The position numbers were made by a program, and so were the translations under genes. Below are positions 8,740-16,478 of a DNA stretch of 33,784 bases, one piece after another. Numbering within the stretch: position 1 is the first letter of the stretch; each line of letters opens with the position of its first letter. Source of the DNA: Kofleriaceae bacterium (GTDB lineage Bacteria > Myxococcota_A > Polyangia > Haliangiales > Haliangiaceae); assembly GCA_013368795.1 (NCBI GenBank), contig JABFXX010000436.1:1-33784 (forward strand). The letters are read 5' to 3'. The notes beneath the pieces were generated by a model. That model did not search any database, was not told where the DNA came from, and saw nothing but the letters and a program-made list of their open reading frames with translations.

Positions 8740-10123
8740 CGTAAGTGCCGAGCAACTCGCGCCGCCACCACGCACCGGTCTTCCGGCGCGTCGCGAGATC
8801 GGTGAAGTGATAGTCGTAGAGCAGCGCGCGCACGTACCTCGGTGCCTTGCCGCCGAACGGGTCGTGCTCGAACAGCGCGAGCACGTCGGGCGAACCCTCG
8901 AGCACGCGCAAGAGGAAGTGGAAGAACCACGGCGGCGCGGGGCCGAGCGCGGCGAACCACATCTGCCAGTCGACGCGCGGCATGTGGGGCTGGGCCCATT
9001 GCGGCGGTCGGTCCAGATCGCCTGGCTTGTAGCGGAACCCGTACTCCTGCCAGTCGACGGCGTCGTTCGAACCCTCGATCACGATCTCGGGGCGCTCGGT
9101 CGTCATCACCGCGAACAGGCCGTACGGGTTGATCGAGTAGAGCGGCGCGACCGCGGCCTGCAGCTTCGCGATTGGCTCGGGCGTGCGGGCGCGCTGGAAC
9201 AAGCGCGAGGCCAGCGTCGCTCCGGAGACCGCGACGATCGGCACGGCGGCACCGAGCGACAGCACGCGATGCCACCACGGCGGCTTCGTCGCGAGGCGTG
9301 CCGCGCGCGTGCGCGGTCTCTCGTCGAGGAGCCACAGGTTGTCGGCGACCGTCAGCAGGTTGAAGAAGCCATAGTTGCCGGTCACGCCGATCGCGACCTG
9401 CAGTCCGGACAGCAGGGCGAATGCGGCGCGGCGAAGCCGGCGCGGTGCGAACGCGAGCCATGGCACGACGAGCTCGACGCCGAGCGTCGCGTACGTCATC
9501 AGGTGCTGGAGCCGCCGCGGCAGCTGATGCGAGTACCAGCCCGGCGGTGTTGGCAGCGGCTGGGTCTCGAAGTGGTAGGCCATCGCCTCGCCGTTGCGCC
9601 ACGTCTTGTCGCGCGACGCGAGCTTCGCGTGGCCCGACTCGAACTGCAGCCGGAACGCGAGCCAGCGCATCAGCGCCTTCGCAGAGGTCGGCGGTCGCTT
9701 GCCTCGGCGCGACGGCGCGACGACGATCGCGTGGAGTCCGTTCTCGAGCAGCAGGACGTCCCACTGGAACGACAGGAAGTCGCGGCCCGTCGAGACGAAC
9801 GACAGGTAGAGCGCCCACAGCGCGGCTGCGGTCGTGCGCGGCGCGATGCGGAGCGCGAGCATGACGCCGCCGATCTGGCCGGCCCGGCACGCGCGCACGA
9901 GCGTCGCGTCGGACGCGTCGATCCAGAACAGCGACGGCACGTAGCGCAGGCGTTCGCTCGGCCGCAGGCTCGGGCGAACCGCGTCGAGGAAGCCGGCGAT
10001 CGGCCGGATGCCCCGCTTGCCGTAGAGCCCCTTCACCTGCTTGCCGAGCGAGCGGAACGCGACGACGTAGATGCCGCCGAGCGCGGCGAAGAACAGCTTG
10101 TTGACGAGCGTCGACTTCCTCAC
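8696..10123 (-). CDS. Lipase maturation factor (LMF1)-like membrane protein
   Basis: The 475-aa protein has several hydrophobic helices in its N-terminal two thirds and a soluble C-terminal part. It resembles the LMF1/LMF2 family, as in DFLSFQWDVLLLENGL, the FRLQFESGHAKLAS region, GVTGNYGFFNLLT and the C-terminal INPYGLFAVMTTERPEIVIEGSNDAVDWQEY. In animals LMF1 helps lipases fold in the ER; the role of bacterial members is not established. I chose GTG 10123 because it overlaps the hydrolase stop (GTGA) and begins a plausible membrane protein (VRKSTLVNKLFFAALGG). The open frame continues far upstream, but that part is a shadow of other genes. It is the last gene of the operon that starts at 13422. 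Confidence 0.8.
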   Translation of the reverse strand: MRKSTLVNKLFFAALGGIYVVAFRSLGKQVKGLYGKRGIRPIAGFLDAVRPSLRPSERLRYVPSLFWIDASDATLVRACRAGQIGGVMLALRIAPRTTAAALWALYLSFVSTGRDFLSFQWDVLLLENGLHAIVVAPSRRGKRPPTSAKALMRWLAFRLQFESGHAKLASRDKTWRNGEAMAYHFETQPLPTPPGWYSHQLPRRLQHLMTYATLGVELVVPWLAFAPRRLRRAAFALLSGLQVAIGVTGNYGFFNLLTVADNLWLLDERPRTRAARLATKPPWWHRVLSLGAAVPIVAVSGATLASRLFQRARTPEPIAKLQAAVAPLYSINPYGLFAVMTTERPEIVIEGSNDAVDWQEYGFRYKPGDLDRPPQWAQPHMPRVDWQMWFAALGPAPPWFFHFLLRVLEGSPDVLALFEHDPFGGKAPRYVRALLYDYHFTDLATRRKTGAWWRRELLGTYVIPIELDDLRRLRP

Positions 10124-10806
10124 GGGCGTCCCGCGGGTTGTTCGCGCGCCGCGGCCGTCGGCAGCTGGCGGCGGAACCACTCCGTCGCGACCGACGTGAC
10201 CTCGGCCAGCGCGCCGGGTTCCTCGAACAGGTGGGTGGCGTTGGGAACGACGTGGAGCGCGGTCGGTGCGGTCATCTGTTGCATCGCGCGGCGATTGAGC
10301 TCGAGCACCTCGGTGTCCGCGCCGCCGACGATGAGCAGCGTCGGGCAGCGAACCTGCCGGAGCGCGGTGCCTGCGAGATCGGGGCGACCACCGCGCGACA
10401 CGACGGCATCGACGCGGGCTGTCGTCGCCGCGACCAGCGCGGCCGCGGCTCCGGTGCTCGCCCCGAACAGACCGATCGAGAGCGAGCCGAGCTGCGGATC
10501 GTGCGCGACCTGGTCGACCGCATGGCCGAGCCGTTCCGCGAGGAGTCGAATGTCGAAGCGGAGGTGTCGGGTGAACCGCTCGAGCCGCTCCTCCTCGGCG
10601 GTCAACAGGTCGAACAGCAGCGTTGCGAAGCCGGCGCCGACGAGCGCGGATGCGACGGCACGGTTGCGAGGGCTCGCACGGCTCGATCCGCTGCCGTGTG
10701 CGAACACGATGATGCCGCGCGGCGACGATGGAAGCGTCAGGTCGCCTTCGAGGTCGACCGGTCCCGCCCTCAAGAGGACGTGCATCGGAGTGAATCCTTG
10801 CTGCAT
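10120..10806 (-). CDS. Alpha/beta hydrolase (dienelactone-hydrolase-like)
   Basis: This 228-aa cytoplasmic protein shows the alpha/beta hydrolase signature. The nucleophile elbow is GASTG (Ser117), the acid is Asp164 in GGADTEV and the catalytic histidine is His192 in NATHLFEE. An oxyanion-type FAHGSGSSR loop follows strand 3. No signal peptide is seen. Genes of this type often sit next to, or are fused to, the phosphoribosyltransferase found just upstream here, so the two probably act together; the substrate is unknown. A GAGGTGA stretch overlapping the upstream stop serves as ribosome site for ATG 10806, and the gap to that stop is 3 nt. The end overlaps the LMF-like gene by 4 nt. Confidence 0.85.
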   Translation of the reverse strand: MQQGFTPMHVLLRAGPVDLEGDLTLPSSPRGIIVFAHGSGSSRASPRNRAVASALVGAGFATLLFDLLTAEEERLERFTRHLRFDIRLLAERLGHAVDQVAHDPQLGSLSIGLFGASTGAAAALVAATTARVDAVVSRGGRPDLAGTALRQVRCPTLLIVGGADTEVLELNRRAMQQMTAPTALHVVPNATHLFEEPGALAEVTSVATEWFRRQLPTAAAREQPAGRP

Positions 10807-10809
10807 GGC

Positions 10810-11535
10810 TCACCTCATCGGCGCGTGCACCTGTTCGGCGCGCATCGGGACGGCGGGATGCTCGAGGGCTGCCCGCTCGAGCAGTGCCCGGACCTCCTCG
10901 TCGCTTGTCTGCGTGAAGTCCTCGTACCACTGGCCGACGGCGTACATGCGCGGCGGCGTGACGAGGCAGATGACCTCGTCGGCGCGCTGCGCGAGCGCAC
11001 CGCAGGTCTCGCGCGGCGCCACCGGCACGGCGACGACGATCGTCTCCGGCGAGCGCGTGCGAACCGCATCGACGGCGGCGGCCATCGACGCGCCCGTCGC
11101 GAGGCCGTCGTCGACGAGGAGCGTGATCTTGCCCGACGCATCGAGAGGCGGCCGACCGGCGCGGAACGTTCGCTCGCGGCGTTCGAGCTCGAGCCGCTCG
11201 CGGGCCTCGACGCTGGCAACCTCCTCCGGGTGGACGCCGACCGCGTCGATGACGCGCTGCTCGAGGATCCGAATTCCTCCCGAGGCAATCGCGCCCATCG
11301 CGAGCTCTTCGTGGCCCGGAACGCCGAGCTTGCGCACGACGAGCACGTCGAGCGGTACCTCGAGGAGCGCGCTCATCTCGTAGGCGACGGGTACCCCGCC
11401 GCGCGGAAGTCCGAGGACGATGACGTCGTCCCGTCCGCGGTACTCGATCAGCTGTTCCGCTAGCTGTTTGCCGGCATCGCGCCGGTCCAAAAACGGGACC
11501 CTCATACGCATAATGACGTGCATCACGGAGGCCAA
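10810..11535 (-). CDS. Phosphoribosyltransferase-family protein (paralogue 1, intact PRPP loop)
   Basis: The protein is a type I phosphoribosyltransferase with the PRPP-binding loop LLVDDGLATGAS near residues 139-150. Further conserved elements are LGLPRGGVPVAYE and VVRKLGVPGHEELAMGAI. A C-terminal part ending in EDFTQTSDEEVRALLERA is typical of the stress-associated family found beside alpha/beta hydrolases and erythromycin esterases. The acceptor base is unknown. The TTG at 11535 has GAGGA 9 nt upstream, overlapping the permease stop. ATG 11523 or ATG 11505 (MRVPFLDRRDAG, closest to usual family starts) are alternatives without a good ribosome site. It is the second gene of a four-gene operon. 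Confidence 0.85.
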   Translation of the reverse strand: MASVMHVIMRMRVPFLDRRDAGKQLAEQLIEYRGRDDVIVLGLPRGGVPVAYEMSALLEVPLDVLVVRKLGVPGHEELAMGAIASGGIRILEQRVIDAVGVHPEEVASVEARERLELERRERTFRAGRPPLDASGKITLLVDDGLATGASMAAAVDAVRTRSPETIVVAVPVAPRETCGALAQRADEVICLVTPPRMYAVGQWYEDFTQTSDEEVRALLERAALEHPAVPMRAEQVHAPMR

Positions 11536-11547
11536 CGCGAGCGTTCC

Positions 11548-13422
11548 TCAGGCGGCCACTCGGTATGGCGTCGTCACGAGGACGAGGCGATCGGGCGGAT
11601 TCGCGAGCAGGTATGCGCGCAGCATGCGCCCGCGGTTGTTGTGCAGCAGTCGCTCGTACCAGTGGCCGATCTCGAGCTCGGGGATGATCACGGCGATGTT
11701 GCGATCGGGATACTCGCTGCCGAGGTCGCGAAGCAGCTCGACGATCGGCGTGAAGAACTGGCGATACGGCGAGCTGACGACAACGAGCTTCGGCGTGACG
11801 CCCGCGGCATCGGGCGACCTGCACGCGATCATGCGGTCCCAGACGTCCGCGAGACCGCCCGGCCGTTCGGAATCGGTCGTGATCTGGACCGCGTACACGA
11901 CGTCGGAGAGCTCGAGCGCGAGCTCCAGCGCGCGTCGCGTGCCCCGATTCCAGGCGTCCGCGACGACGACCGCGACGGGGGAAGCCAGATGTTCGCGCGC
12001 CATCGGCTGCTCCGTCGCGACCGCTTCGGAGATGCGCTCGTTGTAGCCGCGGATCCGCCACAGCAGGAGAGACACGAGCGGCACCACGACGATCACGAGC
12101 CACGCACCTTCGGTGAACTTCGAGATCGCGACAATGACGAGCGTGATTCCCGTCGCGGTCGCGCCCGTCGCATTCATCACCGTCGACTTGCGAGCATGCT
12201 TGCCGCCGACGCGTCGCCAGTGCGCGACCATCCCGGCCTGGGACATCGTGAATGCGAGCAGCGCGCCGATCGCGAACAGCGGGATCAGCCGGTCGGTGAT
12301 GCCGCCGAACGCGACGAGCAGCGCGGCGGACAGGATGGCGAGCAGCACGATGCCGCGCGTGAACACCAGGCGACGCCCACGCTCGGCGAATGTCGCGGGA
12401 AGGTGATGTTCCAGCGCGAGCAGCCGGCACACGCGCGGAAAGTCGGCGAAGCTCGTGTTCGCGGATAGCGACAGGATGCACAGCACCGACGCGAGCGCGA
12501 CGTAATAGAACGCGCTATGACCGAACACCGCCGCGGTCAGCATCGACAGGACGCTCTGGTATCCGGCCTTGCCCGGCTCGGTCGCCGCGATGTCGTATGC
12601 GCGGCACAGGTAGCCGATGCCGATCAGCAGCACGATCAACATGCCGACGATCGCGACGAGCGTTCGCCGGGCGCGCCTGATCCTCGGGTCGCGAAACACG
12701 GGCACGGCATCCGCCACCGCCTCGACGCCTGTCATCGCGGTCGTGCCGTTCGCGAATGCGCGAATGATCAGCCACGCGCTCACGGCTTCGACGGCATGCT
12801 TCGGCGCCGGCGGCGCCACGACCGCCGTCGGGTGCCCACCGCTCGCGATCGCTCGCGCGACGCCGACGACGATCACGAGCCCGAGCGACACGACGAACAC
12901 GGCGGTCGGAACCGCGAACACCGCCGCCGATTGGCGGATGCCGCGCAGGTTGACGAGCGTGAGCAAGGCAAGCAGCACGAGGCAGAGTGTGAGCGTGTGC
13001 GCCTGCAGCGACGGGATCGCCGAGACGACCGCGCCGACTCCTGCGGAGATGGCAATTGCGACATTGAGGATGTAGTCGATCGCCAGCGCCGCACCGGCGA
13101 CGACGCCGACCTTCGGGCCGAGGTTTTCCCGTGCGACGGTGAACGAGCCACCTCCGCCGGGGTACGCGGCGATCGTCTGCCGATACGACATCGCGACGGC
13201 GGCGAGGATCACGGAGATCACGGCGATGATCGGAAGCAGATAGAGCGGCGCGATCGCGCCGAGTGGGATGAGCATCGTCAGCGCCGCCTCGGGGCCGTAC
13301 GAGGCAGACGCGAGGGCGTCGAGCCCGAGAAAGGGCACGCCGGTGACCGCGGTGACCTGCTCGTGGCCCTCTTCGCGGGTCGAGAGCCGGCGTCCCAGAA
13401 TCCCGTCGAGGACGCGCTGCAT
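11548..13422 (-). CDS. KimA-like APC-superfamily permease, probable K+ transporter
   Basis: This is a membrane protein of about 624 aa with around 12 hydrophobic helices and a soluble C-terminal domain. It resembles Bacillus KimA (YdaO) along its length, in ASASYGPEAALTM, SYRQTIAAYPGGGGSFTVA, ALAIDYILNVAIAISAG, FANGTTAMTGVEAVADAVP and SANTSFADFPR. The C-terminal part has a universal-stress-like start (SPVAVVVADAWNRGTRRAL) and an end (WYERLLHNNRGRML, LVTTPYR) close to KimA. KimA imports potassium with protons, so K+ is the likely substrate, though amino acids cannot be excluded. I chose ATG 13422 (MQRVLDGILGRRLS) because the 43 residues before it do not fit the family. It heads the operon with the phosphoribosyltransferase. 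Confidence 0.8.
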   Translation of the reverse strand: MQRVLDGILGRRLSTREEGHEQVTAVTGVPFLGLDALASASYGPEAALTMLIPLGAIAPLYLLPIIAVISVILAAVAMSYRQTIAAYPGGGGSFTVARENLGPKVGVVAGAALAIDYILNVAIAISAGVGAVVSAIPSLQAHTLTLCLVLLALLTLVNLRGIRQSAAVFAVPTAVFVVSLGLVIVVGVARAIASGGHPTAVVAPPAPKHAVEAVSAWLIIRAFANGTTAMTGVEAVADAVPVFRDPRIRRARRTLVAIVGMLIVLLIGIGYLCRAYDIAATEPGKAGYQSVLSMLTAAVFGHSAFYYVALASVLCILSLSANTSFADFPRVCRLLALEHHLPATFAERGRRLVFTRGIVLLAILSAALLVAFGGITDRLIPLFAIGALLAFTMSQAGMVAHWRRVGGKHARKSTVMNATGATATGITLVIVAISKFTEGAWLVIVVVPLVSLLLWRIRGYNERISEAVATEQPMAREHLASPVAVVVADAWNRGTRRALELALELSDVVYAVQITTDSERPGGLADVWDRMIACRSPDAAGVTPKLVVVSSPYRQFFTPIVELLRDLGSEYPDRNIAVIIPELEIGHWYERLLHNNRGRMLRAYLLANPPDRLVLVTTPYRVAA

Positions 13423-13505
13423 CGCGCTCACGATCGTGCGAGCTGCACGAAGGGCGCCAGGGGCGACGGCGCGGCTGCGGCACGTCGGTTGCTCCTTCGA
13501 TCGAC
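13423..13505. promoter_or_regulatory. Divergent intergenic region with a CACGATCGTG palindrome
   Basis: These 83 bp separate the permease operon from the esterase-family gene and must hold both promoters. A perfect 10-bp palindrome, CACGATCGTG, lies at 13429-13438, seven bases upstream of the permease ATG. GCTC and GAGC extend it imperfectly on either side. CGATCG is frequent in this DNA, so an operator role is only a possibility. Confidence 0.3.
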
Positions 13506-14846
13506 ATGGCCAGCGAATCCATTCTCGCTCAAGCGATCGCCGAGCAAGCAACGCCGATGATCGGAGCTCAGAGCGATTTCGACCTGTTGCTCGATCGCAT
13601 TGGCGACGCGCGCATCGTGATGCTCGGAGAAGCCACCCACGGCACTCACGACTTCTACCGGATCCGCGCAGAGCTCACGAAACGTCTCATCAACGAGAAG
13701 GGGTTCGCGGCGATCGCAGCCGAGGCCGACTGGCCCGACGCGTACCGGATCAACCGCTTCATCCGTGGGATGGGCCGCGACGTCGATGCCATCGAGTCGC
13801 TCGCCGATTTCGAGAGGTTTCCGCAGTGGATGTGGCGCAATGCGGACGTCCTCGATCTCGTCGGCTGGCTTCGCAGTCACAACGACGAGATCGATGACCC
13901 GTCGCTGCGGGTCGGCTTTTACGGCCTCGACCTCTACTCGCTGCACGCGTCGATGCACTCGGTGCTCTCGTATCTCCAGTCGCGCGATCCGGCACTGGCC
14001 GCCGAGGCGAGCCGGCGCTACGCGTGCTTCGATCGGTACGACGAGCCGCAGCTCTACGGCGAGGCGGTGTCGTCGGGCCTCACGGCCGATTGCGAGGAGG
14101 AGGCGGTCGCCCAGCTCGTCGAGCTGCTGAAGCGCCGCAGCGAGCTGCTACACCGCGACGGCGTGGTGGCCGAAGACGCGCAGTTCGAGGCCGAGCAGAA
14201 CGCGCGCGTCGTCGCGAGGGCAGAGGAGTACTACCGGATGATGTACTTCCGCGGCGTGTCGACGTGGAACCTGCGCGACACGCACATGGCGGACACGCTC
14301 GATGCGCTGTCGGCTCACCTCGAGAGGATGGGCCGCGCCGGCAAGATCATCGTGTGGGCTCACAACTCGCACGTCGGCGATTCCGAGGCGATGGCCCATC
14401 GCGCCGAGCGCGCGGAGATCACCGTCGGGCACCTGACCCGCCAGCGCCACCCGGGAGACACGATCCTCGTCGGGTTCACGACGTTCAATGGCACCGTCAC
14501 CGCGGCGTCGGACTGGGGAGGCGCCGGAGAGCGCAAGATGGTGAGGCCCGCCCTCGCGAACAGCTACGAGACGCTGTTCCACCGCACCGGCGTGCCGAGC
14601 TTCATGCTCCTGATGTCGGACCTCGGCGAGCTGACCGGCGCGCTGCACGAGCCTCGCCTCCAGCGCGCGATCGGTGTCGTCTACCGGCCGCAGACCGAAC
14701 GCTGGAGTCACTACTTCGACGTCCGGATCGCGGACCAACTCGATGCGGTGATCCACGTCGACCACACCCGCGCACTCGAACCGCTCGAGCGGACCGCACT
14801 GTGGGATCGCGGCGAGCTGCCGGAGACGTACCCGACCGGCTTCTAG
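13506..14846 (+). CDS. Erythromycin-esterase-family hydrolase
   Basis: This 446-aa protein belongs to the EreA/EreB-like family. It has MLGEATHGTHDFYRIRAELT, where His45 and Glu42 correspond to the catalytic His/Glu pair. IAAEADWPDAYRIN carries the next conserved Glu, and IIVWAHNSHVGD the distal histidine pair. True Ere enzymes open macrolide lactones, but most chromosomal members are uncharacterised and often lie next to phosphoribosyltransferases, as here, so I do not claim macrolide resistance. No signal peptide is seen. ATG 13506 starts the conserved frame without an obvious ribosome site. The stop interlocks with that of the flavoprotein gene in CTAG. Confidence 0.85.
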   Translation: MASESILAQAIAEQATPMIGAQSDFDLLLDRIGDARIVMLGEATHGTHDFYRIRAELTKRLINEKGFAAIAAEADWPDAYRINRFIRGMGRDVDAIESLADFERFPQWMWRNADVLDLVGWLRSHNDEIDDPSLRVGFYGLDLYSLHASMHSVLSYLQSRDPALAAEASRRYACFDRYDEPQLYGEAVSSGLTADCEEEAVAQLVELLKRRSELLHRDGVVAEDAQFEAEQNARVVARAEEYYRMMYFRGVSTWNLRDTHMADTLDALSAHLERMGRAGKIIVWAHNSHVGDSEAMAHRAERAEITVGHLTRQRHPGDTILVGFTTFNGTVTAASDWGGAGERKMVRPALANSYETLFHRTGVPSFMLLMSDLGELTGALHEPRLQRAIGVVYRPQTERWSHYFDVRIADQLDAVIHVDHTRALEPLERTALWDRGELPETYPTGF

Positions 14847-15760
14847 TGCGTGGGTAACACGAGCGTGCGGTGTGCCGAGATGCCGGCGCGCGTGCCGTCG
14901 GCCACCGCGAGCGCGACCGCAGGCATCATCGCGCCGACGTCGCCGCACGCGAACACGCCGGGCACCGTGGTCTCCTTCAGCATCGGATCGACCTTGTAGA
15001 TCGGGCCCATCGGACCCTGCTCGAGCTCGCAGCCGAGCTGCGCCGCGAACGGCTCGGCGATGCGCGTCTTCGGCTGGACGAACAGGCCTCCGACCTCGAG
15101 CGTGCGGCCGCCGTCGAGCTCGACGGTGACACGGTCCTTGCCGCCGTCGCGGACGCGAACGACCGGCGTGCGCTCGATCGCGATGTGCCGCCGCGCGAGC
15201 TGCGCTGACTGCTCGGCATCGGGCTCGAACGCGCCGTTCAGGAGCAGCGTCATCGCGCCGTCGGTGGTCCACTCCGACACGAGCAGCGCCTGGTGAAGCG
15301 ACATCTCGGAGCTCGCGAGCACGGCCAGCGGCGCGCGTGCCCGCTCGTAGCCGTCGCAATACGGGCAGTGGTAGACGCCGCGGCCCCAGAGCTCGGCGAC
15401 GCCGGGGACGCCCGGTAGATCGTCGACGACGCCGGTCGCGAGGATCACGCGCCGCGCGCGCAGCTCGCCGGAATCGGTCCGGACGACGAACGCGTCGAGC
15501 TTGCCGCGGATCTCGGTCGCGTACGCCTCGCGTAGCTCGACCGTCGAGTACGCGCGGACGTTCGCGCGGCCGGCCTCGGCGATCGCATCCGGTGATCCTC
15601 CGTCGAACCCGAGGAAGCCGTGCGAGTGCGCGGCGAAGCGGTTGCGACGCTTTCCTGCGTCGAGGACGACGACCGAGCGACGTGCGCGACCGAGCTGAAG
15701 TGCGGCGGCGAGGCCGGCGTAGCTGCCGCCGACGATGACGACATCGTGAGACTCATGCAT
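14843..15760 (-). CDS. Thioredoxin-reductase-like FAD/NAD(P)H oxidoreductase
   Basis: The 305-aa protein has the FAD dinucleotide motif VVIVGGSYAGLAAAL at residues 7-20. The redox pair Cys132-Pro-Tyr-Cys135 is in YHCPYCDGYE, and the C-terminal FAD motif is ACGDVG. It matches the short thioredoxin reductase-like family often annotated as NAD(P)/FAD oxidoreductase. No thioredoxin gene is adjacent, so the electron acceptor is unknown. ATG 15760 has AGGAGG 8 nt upstream and overlaps the end of the Rrf2 gene by 8 nt; the longer open frame above it is a shadow. Co-transcription with an Rrf2 regulator suggests redox or nitrosative control. Confidence 0.88.
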   Translation of the reverse strand: MHESHDVVIVGGSYAGLAAALQLGRARRSVVVLDAGKRRNRFAAHSHGFLGFDGGSPDAIAEAGRANVRAYSTVELREAYATEIRGKLDAFVVRTDSGELRARRVILATGVVDDLPGVPGVAELWGRGVYHCPYCDGYERARAPLAVLASSEMSLHQALLVSEWTTDGAMTLLLNGAFEPDAEQSAQLARRHIAIERTPVVRVRDGGKDRVTVELDGGRTLEVGGLFVQPKTRIAEPFAAQLGCELEQGPMGPIYKVDPMLKETTVPGVFACGDVGAMMPAVALAVADGTRAGISAHRTLVLPTH

Positions 15761-16208
15761 GGGATTGACCTCCTGAGTGCGCGTGTTCGCGAAACTTCTT
15801 GCGGCCGCCTTCGAGCAGATCGGCGACGGCGACGCTCTGCAGCGCCGACTCGAACACCTCGGTCGCCGCGTGAAGCGCGCCGGTGATCGTGCGGTTGACG
15901 GCCTGTTCGATCGGACATGCCGTGGCCTCGTCGCGATGGCCGATGCCGAACAGCGCGCTCGAACCGATCGCGCGGTGGACATCGCCGAGCGTGACCTGGG
16001 TGAGGTCGCGCACGATCGACCAGCCACCGCCGTGACCTTTCACCGAGCTGACGATGCCGGCTTCGCGCAGACCCGCGAGGGTGCGGCGCAGGACGACCGC
16101 ATTGACGCCCAGGCGAGGGCCGAGCTCCTCCGATGTCGCCGGTCCATCGTGCTCGCTCATGTGCAGCAGCACGTGGAGGGCCAGCGACAGTCGGTTGTCC
16201 GATCTCAT
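15753..16208 (-). CDS. Rrf2-family transcriptional regulator
   Basis: This 151-aa protein has the Rrf2 winged helix. ALHVLLHMSEHDG is followed by the recognition region TSEELGPRLGVNAVVLRRTL, and the wing GHGGGWSIVRD precedes LTQVTLGDVHRAI. Iron-sulphur members such as IscR and NsrR carry three clustered cysteines; here only one Cys (TACPIEQAV) is present in that region. It is therefore more like the YwnA/CymR type that does not bind a cluster through three cysteines. It overlaps the flavoprotein gene and probably controls it and itself: a 23-nt palindrome covers its own start codon. ATG 16208 gives the usual family length. Confidence 0.88.
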   Translation of the reverse strand: MRSDNRLSLALHVLLHMSEHDGPATSEELGPRLGVNAVVLRRTLAGLREAGIVSSVKGHGGGWSIVRDLTQVTLGDVHRAIGSSALFGIGHRDEATACPIEQAVNRTITGALHAATEVFESALQSVAVADLLEGGRKKFREHAHSGGQSHA

Positions 16209-16228
16209 GACACTTCAAAAGTGACATG
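16206..16228. promoter_or_regulatory. Putative operator palindrome over the Rrf2 start codon
   Basis: CATGACACTT and AAGTGACATG form an inverted repeat separated by CAA, with only one pair of opposing positions failing to match. It covers the Rrf2 ATG (16206-16208) and the 20 bases upstream. This is an A/T-rich patch in GC-rich DNA. The position suits autoregulation by the Rrf2 protein; binding is inferred. Confidence 0.6.
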
Positions 16229-16478
16229 AAACGACGTGCCGGCAAGCGGCCAAGTTCGCGAGGTCTCGTCCCCTTGTCGATTATTGAGCTTGCGCTCCCC
16301 ACTCACGGGCTCGAACATCGACCGTAGGCGCGTGTGTGCGCTGCACGGACTCCCGGTCACACCAGCGCAGAACTGTTCGGGATCCTCTCGGGTAGCTCAC
16401 CAAGAATGCCGGATCGAGAATGCGATTCTGGGTGTATTTGTGGTGTGGGGCGTTACGAGCGTTTCATGGAGGAGGACG
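16229..16478. other. Divergent intergenic region, Rrf2 gene to STAS-like gene
   Basis: About 250 bp without a convincing gene. The reading frame of the STAS-like gene is open through most of it, but the sequence there has no family resemblance. It should hold the promoters of both flanking genes. I could not identify a -35/-10 pair with confidence. Confidence 0.4.

Noticed and set aside
8696-12481. A 1261-codon open frame on the minus strand
   Set aside because: Only its last 475 codons, from GTG 10123, encode the LMF-like protein. The rest is Arg/Ala-rich shadow of the hydrolase, phosphoribosyltransferase and permease genes.
13506-14846. Macrolide resistance gene
   Set aside because: Family membership is clear, but most such chromosomal proteins have unknown substrates and the context is a stress cassette.
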